This document shows, piece after piece, positions 30,797-41,024 of a stretch of 64,000 bases of DNA. The first letter of the stretch is position 1; each line of letters starts with the position of its first letter. Source of the DNA: Fodinicola feengrottensis (GTDB lineage: Bacteria; Actinomycetota; Actinomycetes; Mycobacteriales; HKI-0501); the NCBI RefSeq assembly GCF_010993775.1, contig NZ_WOTO01000006.1:143273-207272 (forward strand), written 5' to 3'. The notes beneath the pieces are model-generated. The model had not been told where the DNA came from and did not search any database. It saw only the letters and a list, made by a program, of their open reading frames with translations. Position numbers and translations under genes: made by a program.

Positions 30797-32021
30797 ATCG
30801 TTGCGGGCGCGGCTTTTCCCGGCCGCCCCGGCAGTGGATTCCCGGCTGCGCAAGGCAAGGTGGGCGGTGATTGGCTACTTCTTCCTGATGGGCATGCTGG
30901 CCGCCACCTGGGCGGTCCGGATCCCGGACGTGAAGATGCGGCTGGGGCTGACCAATGGGCAGCTCAGCTACGCGCTGCTGGCCTTCGGTATTGGCTCTAT
31001 CGCTTGCATTCCGTTCGTTGGCCGGCTGGTGGACCGGTTCGGCAGCCGACTGGTGGTGCTGGTGGGTGGCGTGCTGTGCTGCGTGGTCGTCCTGGGCCCC
31101 GGCCTCGCGCCCAGCTACTTTTGGCTGGTGGCCGCACTTTTCTGCTTCGGTGTCGGCTTCAACACCCTCGATGTCGGGATGAATGCGCACGCGGTCGAGG
31201 TCGAGCGCGCGTACGGACGACCGATCATGACTTCTTTTCATGCGATTTACAGCGTCGGCGGATTTGCCGGCTCCGCGTTCGGCGGTGCGGCGGCCGCGCT
31301 GGCGATTGGCGCGTTGCCCACTTTCGCGGCGGCTGCCGTACTGATGCTGGTGATCGCCGTGCTGGGACCGGCCTGGCTGCTTCCGCCGGCGACGGGGTCT
31401 TCGGCGCGTACGGACCCGTCGGCATTGCCGGTCAAGCGTCGCGGCCCGTCGCTCGCGGTGATCGTGCTGAGCCTGCTCGCGATGTTCTGTTTCCTCGCCG
31501 AAGGTTCGGTGGCCGACTGGAGTTCCATCTACCTGCACGAAAACCTGGGCACGACGGCCGGCACAGCGGCGATCGGCTATGCGGTCTTCTCCATCACCAT
31601 GACGATGGGCCGGTTTATCGGGGACCGGCTGGCAATGTGGCTCGGTCCGGTCCGGCTGGTCCAGCTCAGCGCCGGGTTCGGCGCCGCCGGCATGGCCGTT
31701 GGTTTGCTGGTCAACCAGCCGATAGGGGCCGCGATCGGCTTCGGAATCTTCGGTTTTGGGCTCGCCAGTATCGTACCGCAGGTCTTCACCGCGACCGCGA
31801 ACCGCAATCCCGACCGGGGCGGCCGTGACCTCGGCCAGGTGGTCGGCACCGGCTACGCCGGCATGCTGCTCGGACCGGTCGCCATCGGCGCTGCCGCGTC
31901 ACTGGTCACTTTGCCAGTGGCGCTGGGAATTCCGGTGGTGCTCACGGTCGTGGTGGCCATACTGGCGCCGATTCTGCGCCCGGCCCGCCGGCCCGCCGTC
32001 GAAACCGCGCCGGTCGGGTGA
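30789..32021 (+). CDS. MFS transporter
   Basis: 410 residues, intact, twelve predicted hydrophobic helices. The signature after helix 2 is GRLVDRFGSRLVV, and TFNTLDVGMNAHAVEVE-like sequence (FNTLDVGMNAHAVEVE) marks the YbjJ-type MFS subfamily. GTG 30789 overlaps the deoR stop. Control by a DeoR sensor points to a sugar or sugar-derived substrate, or export of a toxic sugar metabolite; not shown. A 337-base gap follows. Confidence 0.9.
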   Translation: MSESLRARLFPAAPAVDSRLRKARWAVIGYFFLMGMLAATWAVRIPDVKMRLGLTNGQLSYALLAFGIGSIACIPFVGRLVDRFGSRLVVLVGGVLCCVVVLGPGLAPSYFWLVAALFCFGVGFNTLDVGMNAHAVEVERAYGRPIMTSFHAIYSVGGFAGSAFGGAAAALAIGALPTFAAAAVLMLVIAVLGPAWLLPPATGSSARTDPSALPVKRRGPSLAVIVLSLLAMFCFLAEGSVADWSSIYLHENLGTTAGTAAIGYAVFSITMTMGRFIGDRLAMWLGPVRLVQLSAGFGAAGMAVGLLVNQPIGAAIGFGIFGFGLASIVPQVFTATANRNPDRGGRDLGQVVGTGYAGMLLGPVAIGAAASLVTLPVALGIPVVLTVVVAILAPILRPARRPAVETAPVG

Positions 32022-32358
32022 ATTTACCGGCGAGTCCGGATGCGGACGCGCGTTACAGCGGTTAATCAGGGCATTCGTCGCTCCGTCCGCGGTTGTCGAC
32101 TGGTGAGCATGAAGGTAAGACGCATGGTGGCCGAGAAAGGTTGCGGTCGTACGATAATCAGTGCTGGGTCTTTTGCGGAAAAGGCTGGATCGTACCGGCG
32201 TGTCCGAATATCGCGTCTGGATGACAAATGCCATCCAGACGGCGAAGAACCGCTGCTGAAGGACGCGGTTCATCCGCGGCTGTCATTCTCTATGCTGGGA
32301 TTAGCTGGGTTGCTCATCAAGGGCGATGCGCCCAGTACAGTAAAGATTCGGAGTTGTC
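32022..32358. other. Intergenic region with a 10-bp perfect hairpin
   Basis: No gene was found in these 337 bases. A perfect 10-bp stem, CGTCTGGATG at 32214-32223 and CATCCAGACG at 32232-32241 with an 8-base loop, is the only strong structure. It has no U-tract. It could end the MFS transcript or act as an operator for the glycosyltransferase gene 120 bases downstream. A run of AT-rich sequence near 32330-32355 probably holds the downstream promoter. Confidence 0.5.
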
Positions 32359-33379
32359 ATGACAGCGTTGTCGCCATCTCACCAGCCGTCACTGCGCATT
32401 CTGACGGTCACCAACCTGTGGCCGGAGAGTGGCAGTTTTCGCGGCGTCTTCGTACGCGAACAGGTGGAAGCCCTGCGCAGACAGGGACATCAGGTGGATG
32501 TGGAGGTGGTCGCGCAGGCCCGCGGCAAAGTCGACTATTTGCTGGCCGCGCCTCGGGTACGCCGTCGCGCCCGCGCCGGCCGTTACGACATCGTACACGT
32601 CCATTACGGCCTGACCGCGCTGGCCGCGCGGCTGGTGACCGGTATTCCGAAGATCCTTTCGCTGTACGGGTCGGATATCAACTCGCCACGACAGCGGCGG
32701 ATTACCCGGCTCGGTGCCGGCTCGGTGGCACGGATCTACGTGTCACGCCGATTGGCTGTCACGGCCGAGGAACCAGAGGCCACGGTCATCGCCAACGGTG
32801 TGGATTTCGAACTTTTCACTCCGACCGATCGGGCCGAAGCCCGAGCCACTTTGGGCATAGATCCCGATGCGCGAGTGGTCTTGTTCGGCGGTCACCCGGA
32901 CAATCAGGTCAAGGGATATGACGTTTTCGCTGATGTACTCGCCGAGCTGCGCGAGCGCGGCGTACCAGCACAGGAACTGGTGCTGGCCGCGCCGGGACAG
33001 GACAGGCCCGCGGTAGTCCCGAAGTTCGCCGCCGCGGATGTCATGTTGTTTACTTCTCGAAAGGGCACCGAAGCGTCGCCGACGGTGGTGAAGGAAGCGG
33101 CCACCATGAATTTGCCCGTCGTCACCGTGGATGTTGGTGATGCCGCCGAGACGCTGGCGCACGCCTCGCCCAGCACCGTGGTGAAGTTCCCGGAACCCGT
33201 GGGGAACCGACGAATCCCGCGCGACGTTGATTACCCGCCTGGCGGACGCGGTAGAACCGCTGCTGACCAGCCCGACCCGCTCCACTGGCCGCGAGGCGTT
33301 GGCCTGGTTGGACACCGCAAACGTCACTCGGCGGCTGGTCACGGTTTACCGGTCACTGCTGGGATCTTCGACCCACTGA
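32359..33379 (+). CDS. Glycosyltransferase family 4 (frameshifted)
   Basis: About 340 residues of GT-B fold. Begins with ILTVTNLWPESGSFRGVFVR, the usual N-terminal strand of GT4 enzymes; DIVHVHYGLTALAAR is the acceptor-side segment; ANGVDFELFTP and GTEASPTVVKEAATMNLPVV (donor site with a Glu pair) are conserved. The frame breaks near 33195; the other frame continues WGTDESRATLITRLADAV and ends LLGSSTH at 33379. ATG 32359 has a weak GGAGTTGTC site upstream. The donor and acceptor sugars cannot be told; galE lies 1.7 kb downstream on the same strand. Confidence 0.85.
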
Positions 33380-33605
33380 CGGTCCGCGAGTCGTACTTCT
33401 GTGTCACCTCTTCGCCGGATTTCCGACAATCGAGGGCACCGGCGAAATTTTCCCTGCATATCGGACGCATGTGGAATCGAGCGCAACCTTTCATGCCGGC
33501 CGATGCGTCATTACTTGCACCAGGGCTGGTCTTGCGACCTCAGACGGGAACCGGACCTGGGCATCAATACCTCACAGAGGCAGGCCCATCGGAAGGCTGA
33601 TAAGC

Positions 33606-34983
33606 GTGGCTCCCGCTCCACATACATCCGCGGTGATACCGCTGCCAGACCTCGAACCTTTTCGAGGTGACCAAGGAAAGGCTTTCTCGCCAGGTCCAGC
33701 ACAGCTGTCCGCCGACCGGCTGGCCGCGATGGGCTATGTCGAGGAAGAGTACGTAATCCGGGGCGTGTCGACGACGTTCCGGCACGGCGAGGACAGTGAG
33801 ATCGACGTGGGTCCCCAGGCCGCGTACGTCACCCGGATTCTGGTTCGGACCCCGGCACAGTTCGACCGATTCAACGGCACCGCGGTGGTGGAATGGCTCG
33901 ATGCCACCGATTCCGTCGACACGGCGCACGAATGGGCATACACCCAGCCGGAGCTGGTGCGCGGAGGTTTCGCCTGGGCCGGTGTTTCGGTGCAGCGCGC
34001 CGGTGTGATGGACGGGCTAAAAGGCTGGGACGCCCAGCGGTATTCCTGCCTGCACCATCCCGGCGACGAATATTCTTACGACATGTTCTCGCAGGCCGGG
34101 CGGGCCATCCGGGCGATCTTGCCAGGGGGTTCGCCTGCTGGCGGCCGGAATGTCGAAGTCGGCGCACCGGCTCACCACCTATGTCAACAAAATTGACCCG
34201 ATCGCCGAAGTCTTCGACGGATATCTGGTGCATTGTCGGCCGACGTTCGCGCAGCCCAAAGTGCCCCATCGCGCGGATACCGTCGACGATTCGGGATCCG
34301 TACGATTCGCAGATGTTCTGCGGGTGCCGGTGCTCGTCCTGCAGACCGAGACCGAGGTCGCCAGTTCTGGGTACGGATCCGTCCGGCAGCCGGACGAGGA
34401 ATGCTTCCGGCTGTGGGAAATCGCCGGAGCGGCGCGATCCGACGCGTACCTTCAGGCGATGGCCCCGCTCCATCCCCTCCAACGCCGGCCATCGGATATC
34501 ATCTCGGCGCTGGCCAGCCGAGCGAAGATGTTCGGGCCGGGTCTCAACCAGTTCGTGACTTCGGGCCCACAGCACCATTACGTGGCCAACGCCGCGCTTC
34601 ACAGCCTCCATCGCTGTCTTCGCGATGGTGTTGCCTTGCCGTATGGCGATCGGCTTGCCACCGTCGCGCACGCACCGCACATTCTCCGGCGTGACGTGCG
34701 CGGCAATGCGGTGGGCGGAGTTCGGACACCGTGGGTGGACGTGCCGACCGCGTTGCTGACCGGAGTTGGTCCACAGGACGGCATCCCGCCCGAGCCCACC
34801 GATCTGACCGCGCCTTTTCCGGCCGCGATGTTGAAAGAGATCTATCCAAGCGCGGACGCGTACCAAACCGCGTTCGACGCGGCGACTGACACCGCCATTG
34901 AGAACGGGGTCATCCTGCAGGCGGACGCTGCCGAGATCAAGGAAACAGCGTCAATAGTCTATTTGATGTCGCTCAACAACTGA
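33606..34983 (+). CDS. Alpha/beta-hydrolase domain protein (Abhydrolase_10-like, frameshifted)
   Basis: About 460 residues resembling the large alpha/beta-hydrolase-domain family. The nucleophile elbow is GMSKSAHRLTTYVN, split by a frame break near 34130 immediately before it. Other family pieces are TAVVEWLDATDSVDTAHEWA and FAWAGVSVQRAGV upstream and PVLVLQTETEV and TPWVDVPTA downstream. The elbow has Met-Ser-Lys-Ser instead of the more usual Glu-Ser-Gln-Ser. No signal peptide. GTG 33606 after GGAAGG is the best start. It follows a glycosyltransferase and precedes galE by 53 bases, hinting at a shared glycan or glycolipid role, unproven. Confidence 0.75.
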
Positions 34984-35036
34984 CGGTCGCGCTGCACCGT
35001 CTTCCGCGATGCCCGTCAACAATCATTGGATTACCT

Positions 35037-36042
35037 ATGACAAAGATGTCAGGGCGCACCACCTGGCTGCTCACCGGCGGCGCCGGCTACATCGGCTCAC
35101 ATGTGCTGCACGCGATGGATCGGTCCGGACACAAATGTGTTGTCCTGGACGACCTGTCCACCGGCGTGGCAGAGCGCATTCCGGTCGGAACACCGCTGGT
35201 CGTGTGGGATCGGTCCTGGACACCGCCTTGGTCGAGTCGACCATTCGCGAGCACGACGTCCGCGGCATCGTCCATCTGGCCGGACGAAAGTCCGCTCCGG
35301 ATTCGGTTCGCCACCCGATCTTCTATTACAACGAGAACGTGGGTGGCATGATCTCGTTGTTGGACGCGGCCATCCGGGCCGATGTGCGCAGGGTCGTGCT
35401 TTCCTCAAGCGCGGCGGTCTATGGCACCACTGACGTTTCCCCGGTTTCCGAGGACGCCGACTGCCGGCCGGAGAATCCGTACGGCGAGTCCAAGCTGAAC
35501 TGCGAGAAGATCCTCGCCCACGCGTCGACGGCGCACGACATCGGCTATATCTCCCTGCGGTATTTCAACGTCGCCGGCGCGGCCACCGCGCAACTGGCGG
35601 ACCGTGGTGGCGACAACCTCATCCCGAGAGTTTTTTCGCCGCGCTGCAGCAGAACGTACCACCGAAGGTGTTCGGGGATGACTGGCCGACCAGCGACGGC
35701 ACGTGCGTACGCGACTACGTCCATGCCCTCGATCTCGCGGCCGCGCACGTCGAGGCAGTGGACCTGTTGGAGCAGCGGTTTACCCGACGGACGTACAACG
35801 TGGGTCGCGGCGACGGCAGCACCGTGTTCGAGGTGCTCGACACGATCAAAACCATCACCGGATGCGACTTCGAACCAACCGTCGTTGCTCGGCGCCCAGG
35901 CGACCCCGCCGAGGTGGTCGCGGACGTGACCCGGATCGAAGCCGAACTTGGCTGGCGAGCCAAGTTCGACCTCTCCGAAATGGTCGCCTCAGCCTGGGCC
36001 GGCTGGCCACGCACCAGTATCCGAGACAAATCAGCGGTGTAA
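35037..36042 (+). CDS. galE: UDP-glucose 4-epimerase (frameshifted)
   Basis: Extended SDR enzyme interconverting UDP-glucose and UDP-galactose. NAD-binding GGAGYIGSHV, SSSAAVYG and the catalytic pair in NPYGESK (Tyr near residue 147) are intact, with RYFNVAGAA and the C-terminal GDGSTVFEVL as expected. Breaks near 35205 and in a T6 run at 35631-35636 split it. About 335 residues. ATG 35037. Downstream of a glycosyltransferase and a hydrolase on the same strand, so it probably supplies a galactose donor for a surface glycan. Confidence 0.92.
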
Positions 36043-36375
36043 TTCCGCCGACCACTGACCACCTTGGAACAGGTCATCTACCAAGGCGGGGGTGTTGTAG
36101 TGGACTTTCCCCGGACGTGGCCGATGGGCTGGTGCTACGGCTGGTCAAGTGTTAGTCGGACGGTTGCTGCGCAACATGGGCCTGTCGCCGGGGCGACCGT
36201 TTGTGGCGGGCAGAGCTGGAAGAGCTGGAAGAGCGACGAATATTCCGCCTCTGTCGGACGCCAGAGCGTGCTCTGAAACAGGGGTTTCCACAGGGGCATT
36301 TAGGTGGTCCGTTTCTTATCCACAGAAACGAAAACTGGCAGCCCGACTGTCGATGGCAGCCAGTAAAATCGGGTC
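36043..36375. other. Intergenic region with 5' copy of a 17-bp repeat
   Basis: No convincing gene in 333 bases. Holds the 17-base AGTCGGACGGTTGCTGC at 36154-36170, which recurs at 37932-37948, and a short tandem GAGCTGGAA duplication near 36216-36240. Confidence 0.5.
36154..36170 (+). repeat. 17-bp direct repeat, left copy
   Basis: Identical over 17 bases to 37932-37948, and the similarity continues beyond (GCAACATGGGCC versus ACAAATGGGCC). The two copies flank the first DUF222/HNH gene at 1.78 kb spacing. In the forward frame both encode VGRLL-like peptides, so they may be remnants of a duplicated coding segment. Confidence 0.6.
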
Positions 36376-37637
36376 ATGAGCAGAAAACGACGGCGACCGG
36401 AATTCACCGACCCCAACAAGCAACCGTGGCGCACCATGCCACCCAGCTGGGTCCCCCTGCAGATGCTGGAAGAACTCGACCGGTACGGCCGAGCCGACGC
36501 TGACACCGCGCTGGCCGCGGTCGAGACGCTGGACAAGGTGATTTCGTATACGCAGGCGATGCAGATGCGGTTCATGGACCGCTTCACCAACGCCCGCCCA
36601 GCAGTAGGCGCACCATTCTCCAAATACGCGGCCGGTGAAATCGCCGCATCCCTGACCTGGAGCCTGTCAGCGGCTCAGAAGCGGTTGAATTTGGCGTACC
36701 AACTGGTCCATGAGTGCCGGACACGATGGCGGGGATGTCTCACGGCGCCCTTGACCTGCGTAAGGCGTTCACGTTCGCGGACCAGGTCGGCCACCTCTCA
36801 CCCGAAGACGCCCGGAAAGTCGAAGAGAAGGTGCTACCCGGCGCCGACTCGAAAACGCCTCGATCGATCCGGGACAGGGCCCGCCGGGAGGTCATCAAAA
36901 TCGACCCAGCCGCCGCCGAAACCCGCCGCAAGAAACTCGTCTCCGAGAGGCGAGTAGAAAAACAACCCTGCGAAGACGGCATGGCTCTGCTCGGCGCGTT
37001 CCTGCCCGCCGAATCAGCCGAAGCGATCTACCGTCGCATCGACACCATCGCCCGCAGCCTTAAAACCAAAGACGAAACCCGCACCATGGACGCACTCCGC
37101 GCCGACGCCCTCACCGACCTCTGTCTCGGCGTCCCCAGCAACGTACGCACCAAAATCGAACTCCGCGTAGACGCCACCACGCTGATGGGCCTGGACGACA
37201 ACCCAGCGATCCTGAGTGGCTACGGCCCGATGACCGCGCGCAACGCGCCCGCGAACTCGCCGGCGACGAAAACAGTGAGTGGTACCGAATCCTCACCGAC
37301 CCCGTCAGCGGAGTGGTCATCGACCATGGCCGTACGCGCTATCGCCCCCACCAAAGCGCTACGGGACCTGGTCAACGCACGCGACCAACGATGCTGCGGC
37401 CCCGCCTGCAACCGACCCGCCGCCACCTGCGAATTCGACCACACCATCCCCTGCCGCGACCCGGAAGGAAAGACCGCGTACGACAGCACCGGACCAGCCT
37501 GCAAATTCCACAACGACATCAAAGAACACGGCTGGACCGTCACCCAACCAACACCAGGCCGATTCCTGTGGACAAGCCCCACCGGTCGAACGTACGACGT
37601 CACACCCAACGACGAATACCCACCACCACCGTTCTAA
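36376..37637 (+). CDS. DUF222 / HNH endonuclease domain protein (frameshifted)
   Basis: N-terminal DUF222 helical region (MPPSWVPLQMLEELDRYGRA onward) followed by a C-terminal HNH-type domain (residues ~340-400) with Cys in RDQRCCGPACN-like context (DQRCCGPACNRPAATCEF), DHTIPCRDPEG and CKFHNDIKEHGWTV. Family proteins are common, multi-copy in actinobacteria, and usually uncharacterised; some carry the domain architecture of HNH homing-like nucleases. The frame breaks near 36714 and again between ~37240 and ~37350, where the middle frame reads ARELAGDENSEWYRILTDPV. Good ATG at 36376 (MSRKRRRPEF). It converges on the second DUF222 gene. Confidence 0.85.
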
Positions 37638-37931
37638 CGGTAGGAAGGACGCCCCCGGTGATCCCGGGCTCACCACGGCCAGCGAGAGTCGCTCGGTCAC
37701 GCACGCCTACTGCCAAGACGCGCGGATGTCATAGTCGACTTTCCGACGATGGTGTGACGGAATGGACTTGGTTTATGGCTGTCTATCGCCAACCACAGGA
37801 CCGCCTGGCACTGGATGCTGGCCGGCCCGCGGTTGACAACGGGCTTGCTAACTACCGGTACGAGGATGGGCCCGGCCCGCTAGTAACAGTAAATCTTCGC
37901 CTGCTCGCCGCCAAAAATTGGCGACCACCGC

Positions 37932-37948
37932 AGTCGGACGGTTGCTGC
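37932..37948 (+). repeat. 17-bp direct repeat, right copy
   Basis: Second copy of AGTCGGACGGTTGCTGC, downstream of the first DUF222/HNH gene, in the same orientation as 36154-36170. Confidence 0.6.
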
Positions 37949-38142
37949 ACAAATGGGCCAACAACCTCCCACACCGCCAAAATGCCTTCCGTCAACCACC
38001 CTACGCCACGCCTCAAATATCCCTTAACTCACTACCGGCTTGGTAGTAGTGTGTCGCTGCTAAATCTGGCGCTGTTTGTCGGTGGTTCTCGGGTTCAGGT
38101 CTGCTGAGAACGAAGGGGTGATGGTTCGTCTGCAGGATTGTG

Positions 38143-38172
38143 GGCCGCCGGGCGTGGTGCTGCCCGGCGGCC
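38143..38172. terminator. Strong hairpin at the convergent end of the DUF222 genes
   Basis: Perfect 11-bp stem 38143-38153 / 38162-38172 with an 8-base loop, followed on the plus strand by a T5 run at 38179-38183. It lies 12 bases past the stop of the minus-strand DUF222 gene and is placed to end transcription from both convergent directions. Confidence 0.6.
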
Positions 38173-38184
38173 GGGTGGATTTTT

Positions 38185-39426
38185 CTATGCAGCGAGCTGA
38201 TTAATCCCGCGGATGGGTCTTCGTTCGCGGTCAACGTACGCGGGCGGCAGGAATTCAACGATTCCGTCAACAATGCGTACATCCCAACCACCGTGGTGCA
38301 CTAAACGATGGCAGCGATCGCACAGGAGCACGCAATTTTCAAGGCAAGTATGCCCACCATCGGCCCAGTGCTGCACGTGGTGCCCTCTGGTCCAGCGGGG
38401 TGGTCGGCCGCATCTGGCGCAGCCTTTGTCTCGTGCTATCAGGGCTTTGCGTAGGGCTGGTGTGATGAGTCGTTCGTTGCGTCCAACATCAAGGGGCACG
38501 CTGTCGCTGCCCAGCACCATCGGGATGATGTCCGCGTCACAAGCCAGCCGGCGGACGCCCTCTGGGGAAATCGGTGCGCCACTGTGCGGGTACGCGACCC
38601 CGAGCCGGTCCCGCAGCATTTCCCACGTCATCGTAATAGTCAGATGCGGCCGCTCAGCGCCCTGGATGGGGAGTTTCCCGGAGTCCGCGATCAGATTCAA
38701 CGCTTCCGCGAGCGCGTCCCCGTTGCGCTCAGACACCGACCGCTGATCAGGGGTACCATTCTCAGCCGGACGAGGTTTGGCCAGTGGGCTCAGAATCTCA
38801 CTGAAGAGGGTGCCGGTTTCACCGTCGAACGAGCCAGTGAAGTTCAGGCGTCCGTCTGTCCCGGTGTGCAGGGATAGTTCTCTGCGTGGTTTCTCGTTTT
38901 CGTGTTCGGAGGGCGCCGGACCGTCAGGGTCCAAGTGATCATGGATCCGACGGCCGACTTTGGCTAGGCCGGGTGCGGTGTACCGTTTCGCGTGCTCTAC
39001 CAGGGACGCTTCAGCTTCCTCACGATCCCGGATGGTCACCCTGGCCGGGAGCCTGGTCATGACCCCAACAATCGTGTCGATCTGAGAGTCCGCGAGCTCA
39101 CCGCGACGCATCGCCTCACTGGCGATGCTGAGTGTGGGTGCGAGTGTTTCCCCGGTCAGGGCTTGACTGGGGCACAGGTTCAGCGCTCGTTTGTAGCGTC
39201 GGGACGCCTCTGTTGGGGACAGTCGCAGGAGGTCTTGCAGCATGCCCAGGGTGTTGCGGTGCCCGAGCGTCTTGCCGACGTTTCCCCGGTGGATCGCCGC
39301 GACAATGTCCAACACCTCGACCTGCAGTAGCCGGACCGCTTTCTCCTTTGCCTGCAGCAGCTCACCGAGCTCGTCCGGGTCACACCTCCAGAGTTCTGGA
39401 GTGGTGGTGTCGTCGCCGGCGGCCAT
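38185..39426 (-). CDS. DUF222 / HNH endonuclease domain protein
   Basis: 413 residues, intact. DUF222 helical region from residue ~15 and a C-terminal HNH domain with two zinc pairs and catalytic His: RDKGCARCGRPPRWTRGHHV, then HWADGGHTCLENCVLLCDRC and HRLVHHGGW. All canonical HNH positions are present. Different in sequence from the 36376-37637 copy, so not a recent duplicate. ATG 39424-39426. Function unknown for the family; nuclease activity is likely from motifs. Confidence 0.92.
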   Translation of the reverse strand: MAAGDDTTTPELWRCDPDELGELLQAKEKAVRLLQVEVLDIVAAIHRGNVGKTLGHRNTLGMLQDLLRLSPTEASRRYKRALNLCPSQALTGETLAPTLSIASEAMRRGELADSQIDTIVGVMTRLPARVTIRDREEAEASLVEHAKRYTAPGLAKVGRRIHDHLDPDGPAPSEHENEKPRRELSLHTGTDGRLNFTGSFDGETGTLFSEILSPLAKPRPAENGTPDQRSVSERNGDALAEALNLIADSGKLPIQGAERPHLTITMTWEMLRDRLGVAYPHSGAPISPEGVRRLACDADIIPMVLGSDSVPLDVGRNERLITPALRKALIARDKGCARCGRPPRWTRGHHVQHWADGGHTCLENCVLLCDRCHRLVHHGGWDVRIVDGIVEFLPPAYVDRERRPIRGINQLAA

Positions 39427-40347
39427 GCTGTTAATTCTACCGCCGGCACCGACAGTTTGATGGCGTACGGGTAATCAGGAAATGGATACTTTCACAATGA
39501 TTCCAACGAAACGTGGAGCGCGCGCGTTCAAATCTTGCGAGCGAGAACGTTGGGTCTCTGAAGTAAGGCTCAGGAGCGTGGGGCTGATATTTCGAGACCG
39601 CTGGTGCTGGAGCGGGCTGCTGTCTCCAATCACCTGTGCCCCCTTCGCCCTGCGGCCGGCTTTCCCGCCCCCTTGGTAGGGCGTGACTCCTACGACTACT
39701 ACGGGCGCTATGTCACCCGCCGCATATGCCGGTGAGGGCGATCCCACGTTCGTCTCTGTCGTGCGTCAGCGGCTGCTTCAACGAGAGCGCACAACAGGGA
39801 CCATCCGGTTGTCAACGAGACCGCTCAGATCAGTCCTGACACGGTTCAGATCACCAGCTCATAGCCGGTTTCTTGATCGGTACCGGGACTCTACTCACCG
39901 GTAGATACCAGTCAGTAGAGCGCCGTGGTCTTTGTCACTAATGGACAAACGCGGATCTGCCACTTTGTTACCGGCGGATGAGCAAAACCGGACATCCGCC
40001 GCCGGCTCGAGCGAAAGTGCCTGCTGGCCTTGGAAAACCGGTGCCCCAGTGCGTACGTTCTCACGGCGCAGCAAGGTCAGCACGGACCGTCGTTCCCGAC
40101 GGATCGGGACCGGTGAGAAAGGCGACTAGCCACGGGAGGTGGTGGTGGAGCAGGCGTCCGTTCCCGATGGACAGCAACGTCGCCGAAACTCTGTGGCGGA
40201 GCACGGAAAACCGTTGCCGGAAAAAACCCTTGCCGGGGCGGCTTGGGCCGGAAAACGCGTGCTGGCGCGGTGTCTGGTGCCCCACAGAACGGTCGACCCT
40301 GGTGCGCAGTCGTCCAGAGCTCGCAGCCAGAAAGAAGGAGAAGGAAA
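39427..40347. other. Long non-coding region upstream of the secreted / Mce locus
   Basis: About 920 bases without a convincing gene on either strand; short open frames have no family pattern or ribosome binding site. It probably contains the promoter of the 40348 gene and perhaps of the Mce operon. Short TCAGATCA repeats near 39824 and 39844 are the only repeats noticed. No tRNA or riboswitch was recognised. Confidence 0.5.
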
Positions 40348-40959
40348 GTGCGTAAGCGATTAGCGGGTATTCTCTTGACCGGCGTAGCAGCTGCCGCGAT
40401 GGCCCTGAGCGCGGCGCCGGCGCAGGCCGCTCCGACGTGGAGCGTGACTGGCAGCCCGGGCGGCACGCTGAGCGGCGCGGCCGGCACCACCACCCTCACC
40501 GATGGTGGCGTCGTCCTCAAATGCACCTCCTCGACGGCCGGTGGCACGATCGCGAACGGGACCGGCCTGCCCGGCACCAACATCGCGCAGATCACGTCGA
40601 TCACCTTTGTGCACTGCACCGGTCCGGCCGGCCTGACGTTCACCGTGACGCAGAGCGGTGTGTGGGCCCTGAACGCGGTGAACTACGCGAGCGGCGTCAC
40701 CCAGGGCACGATCACGAACGTCACGGCGGCGCTGAGTGGCCCGGGCTGTGCGGCCACGGTGTCCGGCTCGGTGGCCGGCACGTACACCAACAGCACCGCG
40801 GTGCTTAATGTCGACCCGACGCTGAATGCCGCTCTTGGTACGCAGCTGACGGTTTCCGGCGCCAGCGGTTGTTTCGGGCTCATCCACAACGGTGACCACC
40901 CGACCTTCAGCGGCGCGTACACGATCACTCCGAACACGATCGCCATCACCAGCCCGTAA
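40348..40959 (+). CDS. Secreted beta-rich protein of unknown function
   Basis: 203 residues, intact. Signal peptide MRKRLAGILLTGVAAAAMAL (cleavage after AQA) and a mature part made almost wholly of Thr/Ser/Gly/Val beta-like strands (TIANGTGLPGTNIAQITSIT, AGTYTNSTAVLNV). Four Cys (VLKCTS, VHCTG, GPGCAAT, SGCFGL) could give two disulfides. GTG 40348 follows AAGGAGAAGG. I do not recognise a catalytic motif. It precedes the DUF6801-type protein and the Mce operon, so a cell-envelope role is inferred. Confidence 0.75.
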   Translation: MRKRLAGILLTGVAAAAMALSAAPAQAAPTWSVTGSPGGTLSGAAGTTTLTDGGVVLKCTSSTAGGTIANGTGLPGTNIAQITSITFVHCTGPAGLTFTVTQSGVWALNAVNYASGVTQGTITNVTAALSGPGCAATVSGSVAGTYTNSTAVLNVDPTLNAALGTQLTVSGASGCFGLIHNGDHPTFSGAYTITPNTIAITSP

Positions 40960-41024
40960 GTCGCAGCGGTCTGGCGAACGCAACGTCCTGGATGGCTGTG
41001 TCTCGGACAGAAGGGCAGGTGTGA

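Larger units (their letters stand above)
37638..38184. other. Intergenic region between the two DUF222 genes
   Basis: About 550 bases with no clear gene. It holds the right copy of the 17-bp repeat (37932-37948) and a strong hairpin (38143-38172). Short AT-rich islands near 37880 and 38010-38050 are unlike the flanking genes. It may include remnants of an older DUF222-type gene, though I cannot align it convincingly. Confidence 0.45.

Noticed and set aside
36376..37948. Insertion sequence bounded by the 17-bp repeats
   Set aside because: No transposase or terminal inverted repeats; the repeats are embedded in wider similarity rather than sharp ends.
39510..39560. TTCAAATC beside a short complementary stretch, resembling a tRNA T-arm
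   Set aside because: No acceptor, D or anticodon stem can be folded around it.
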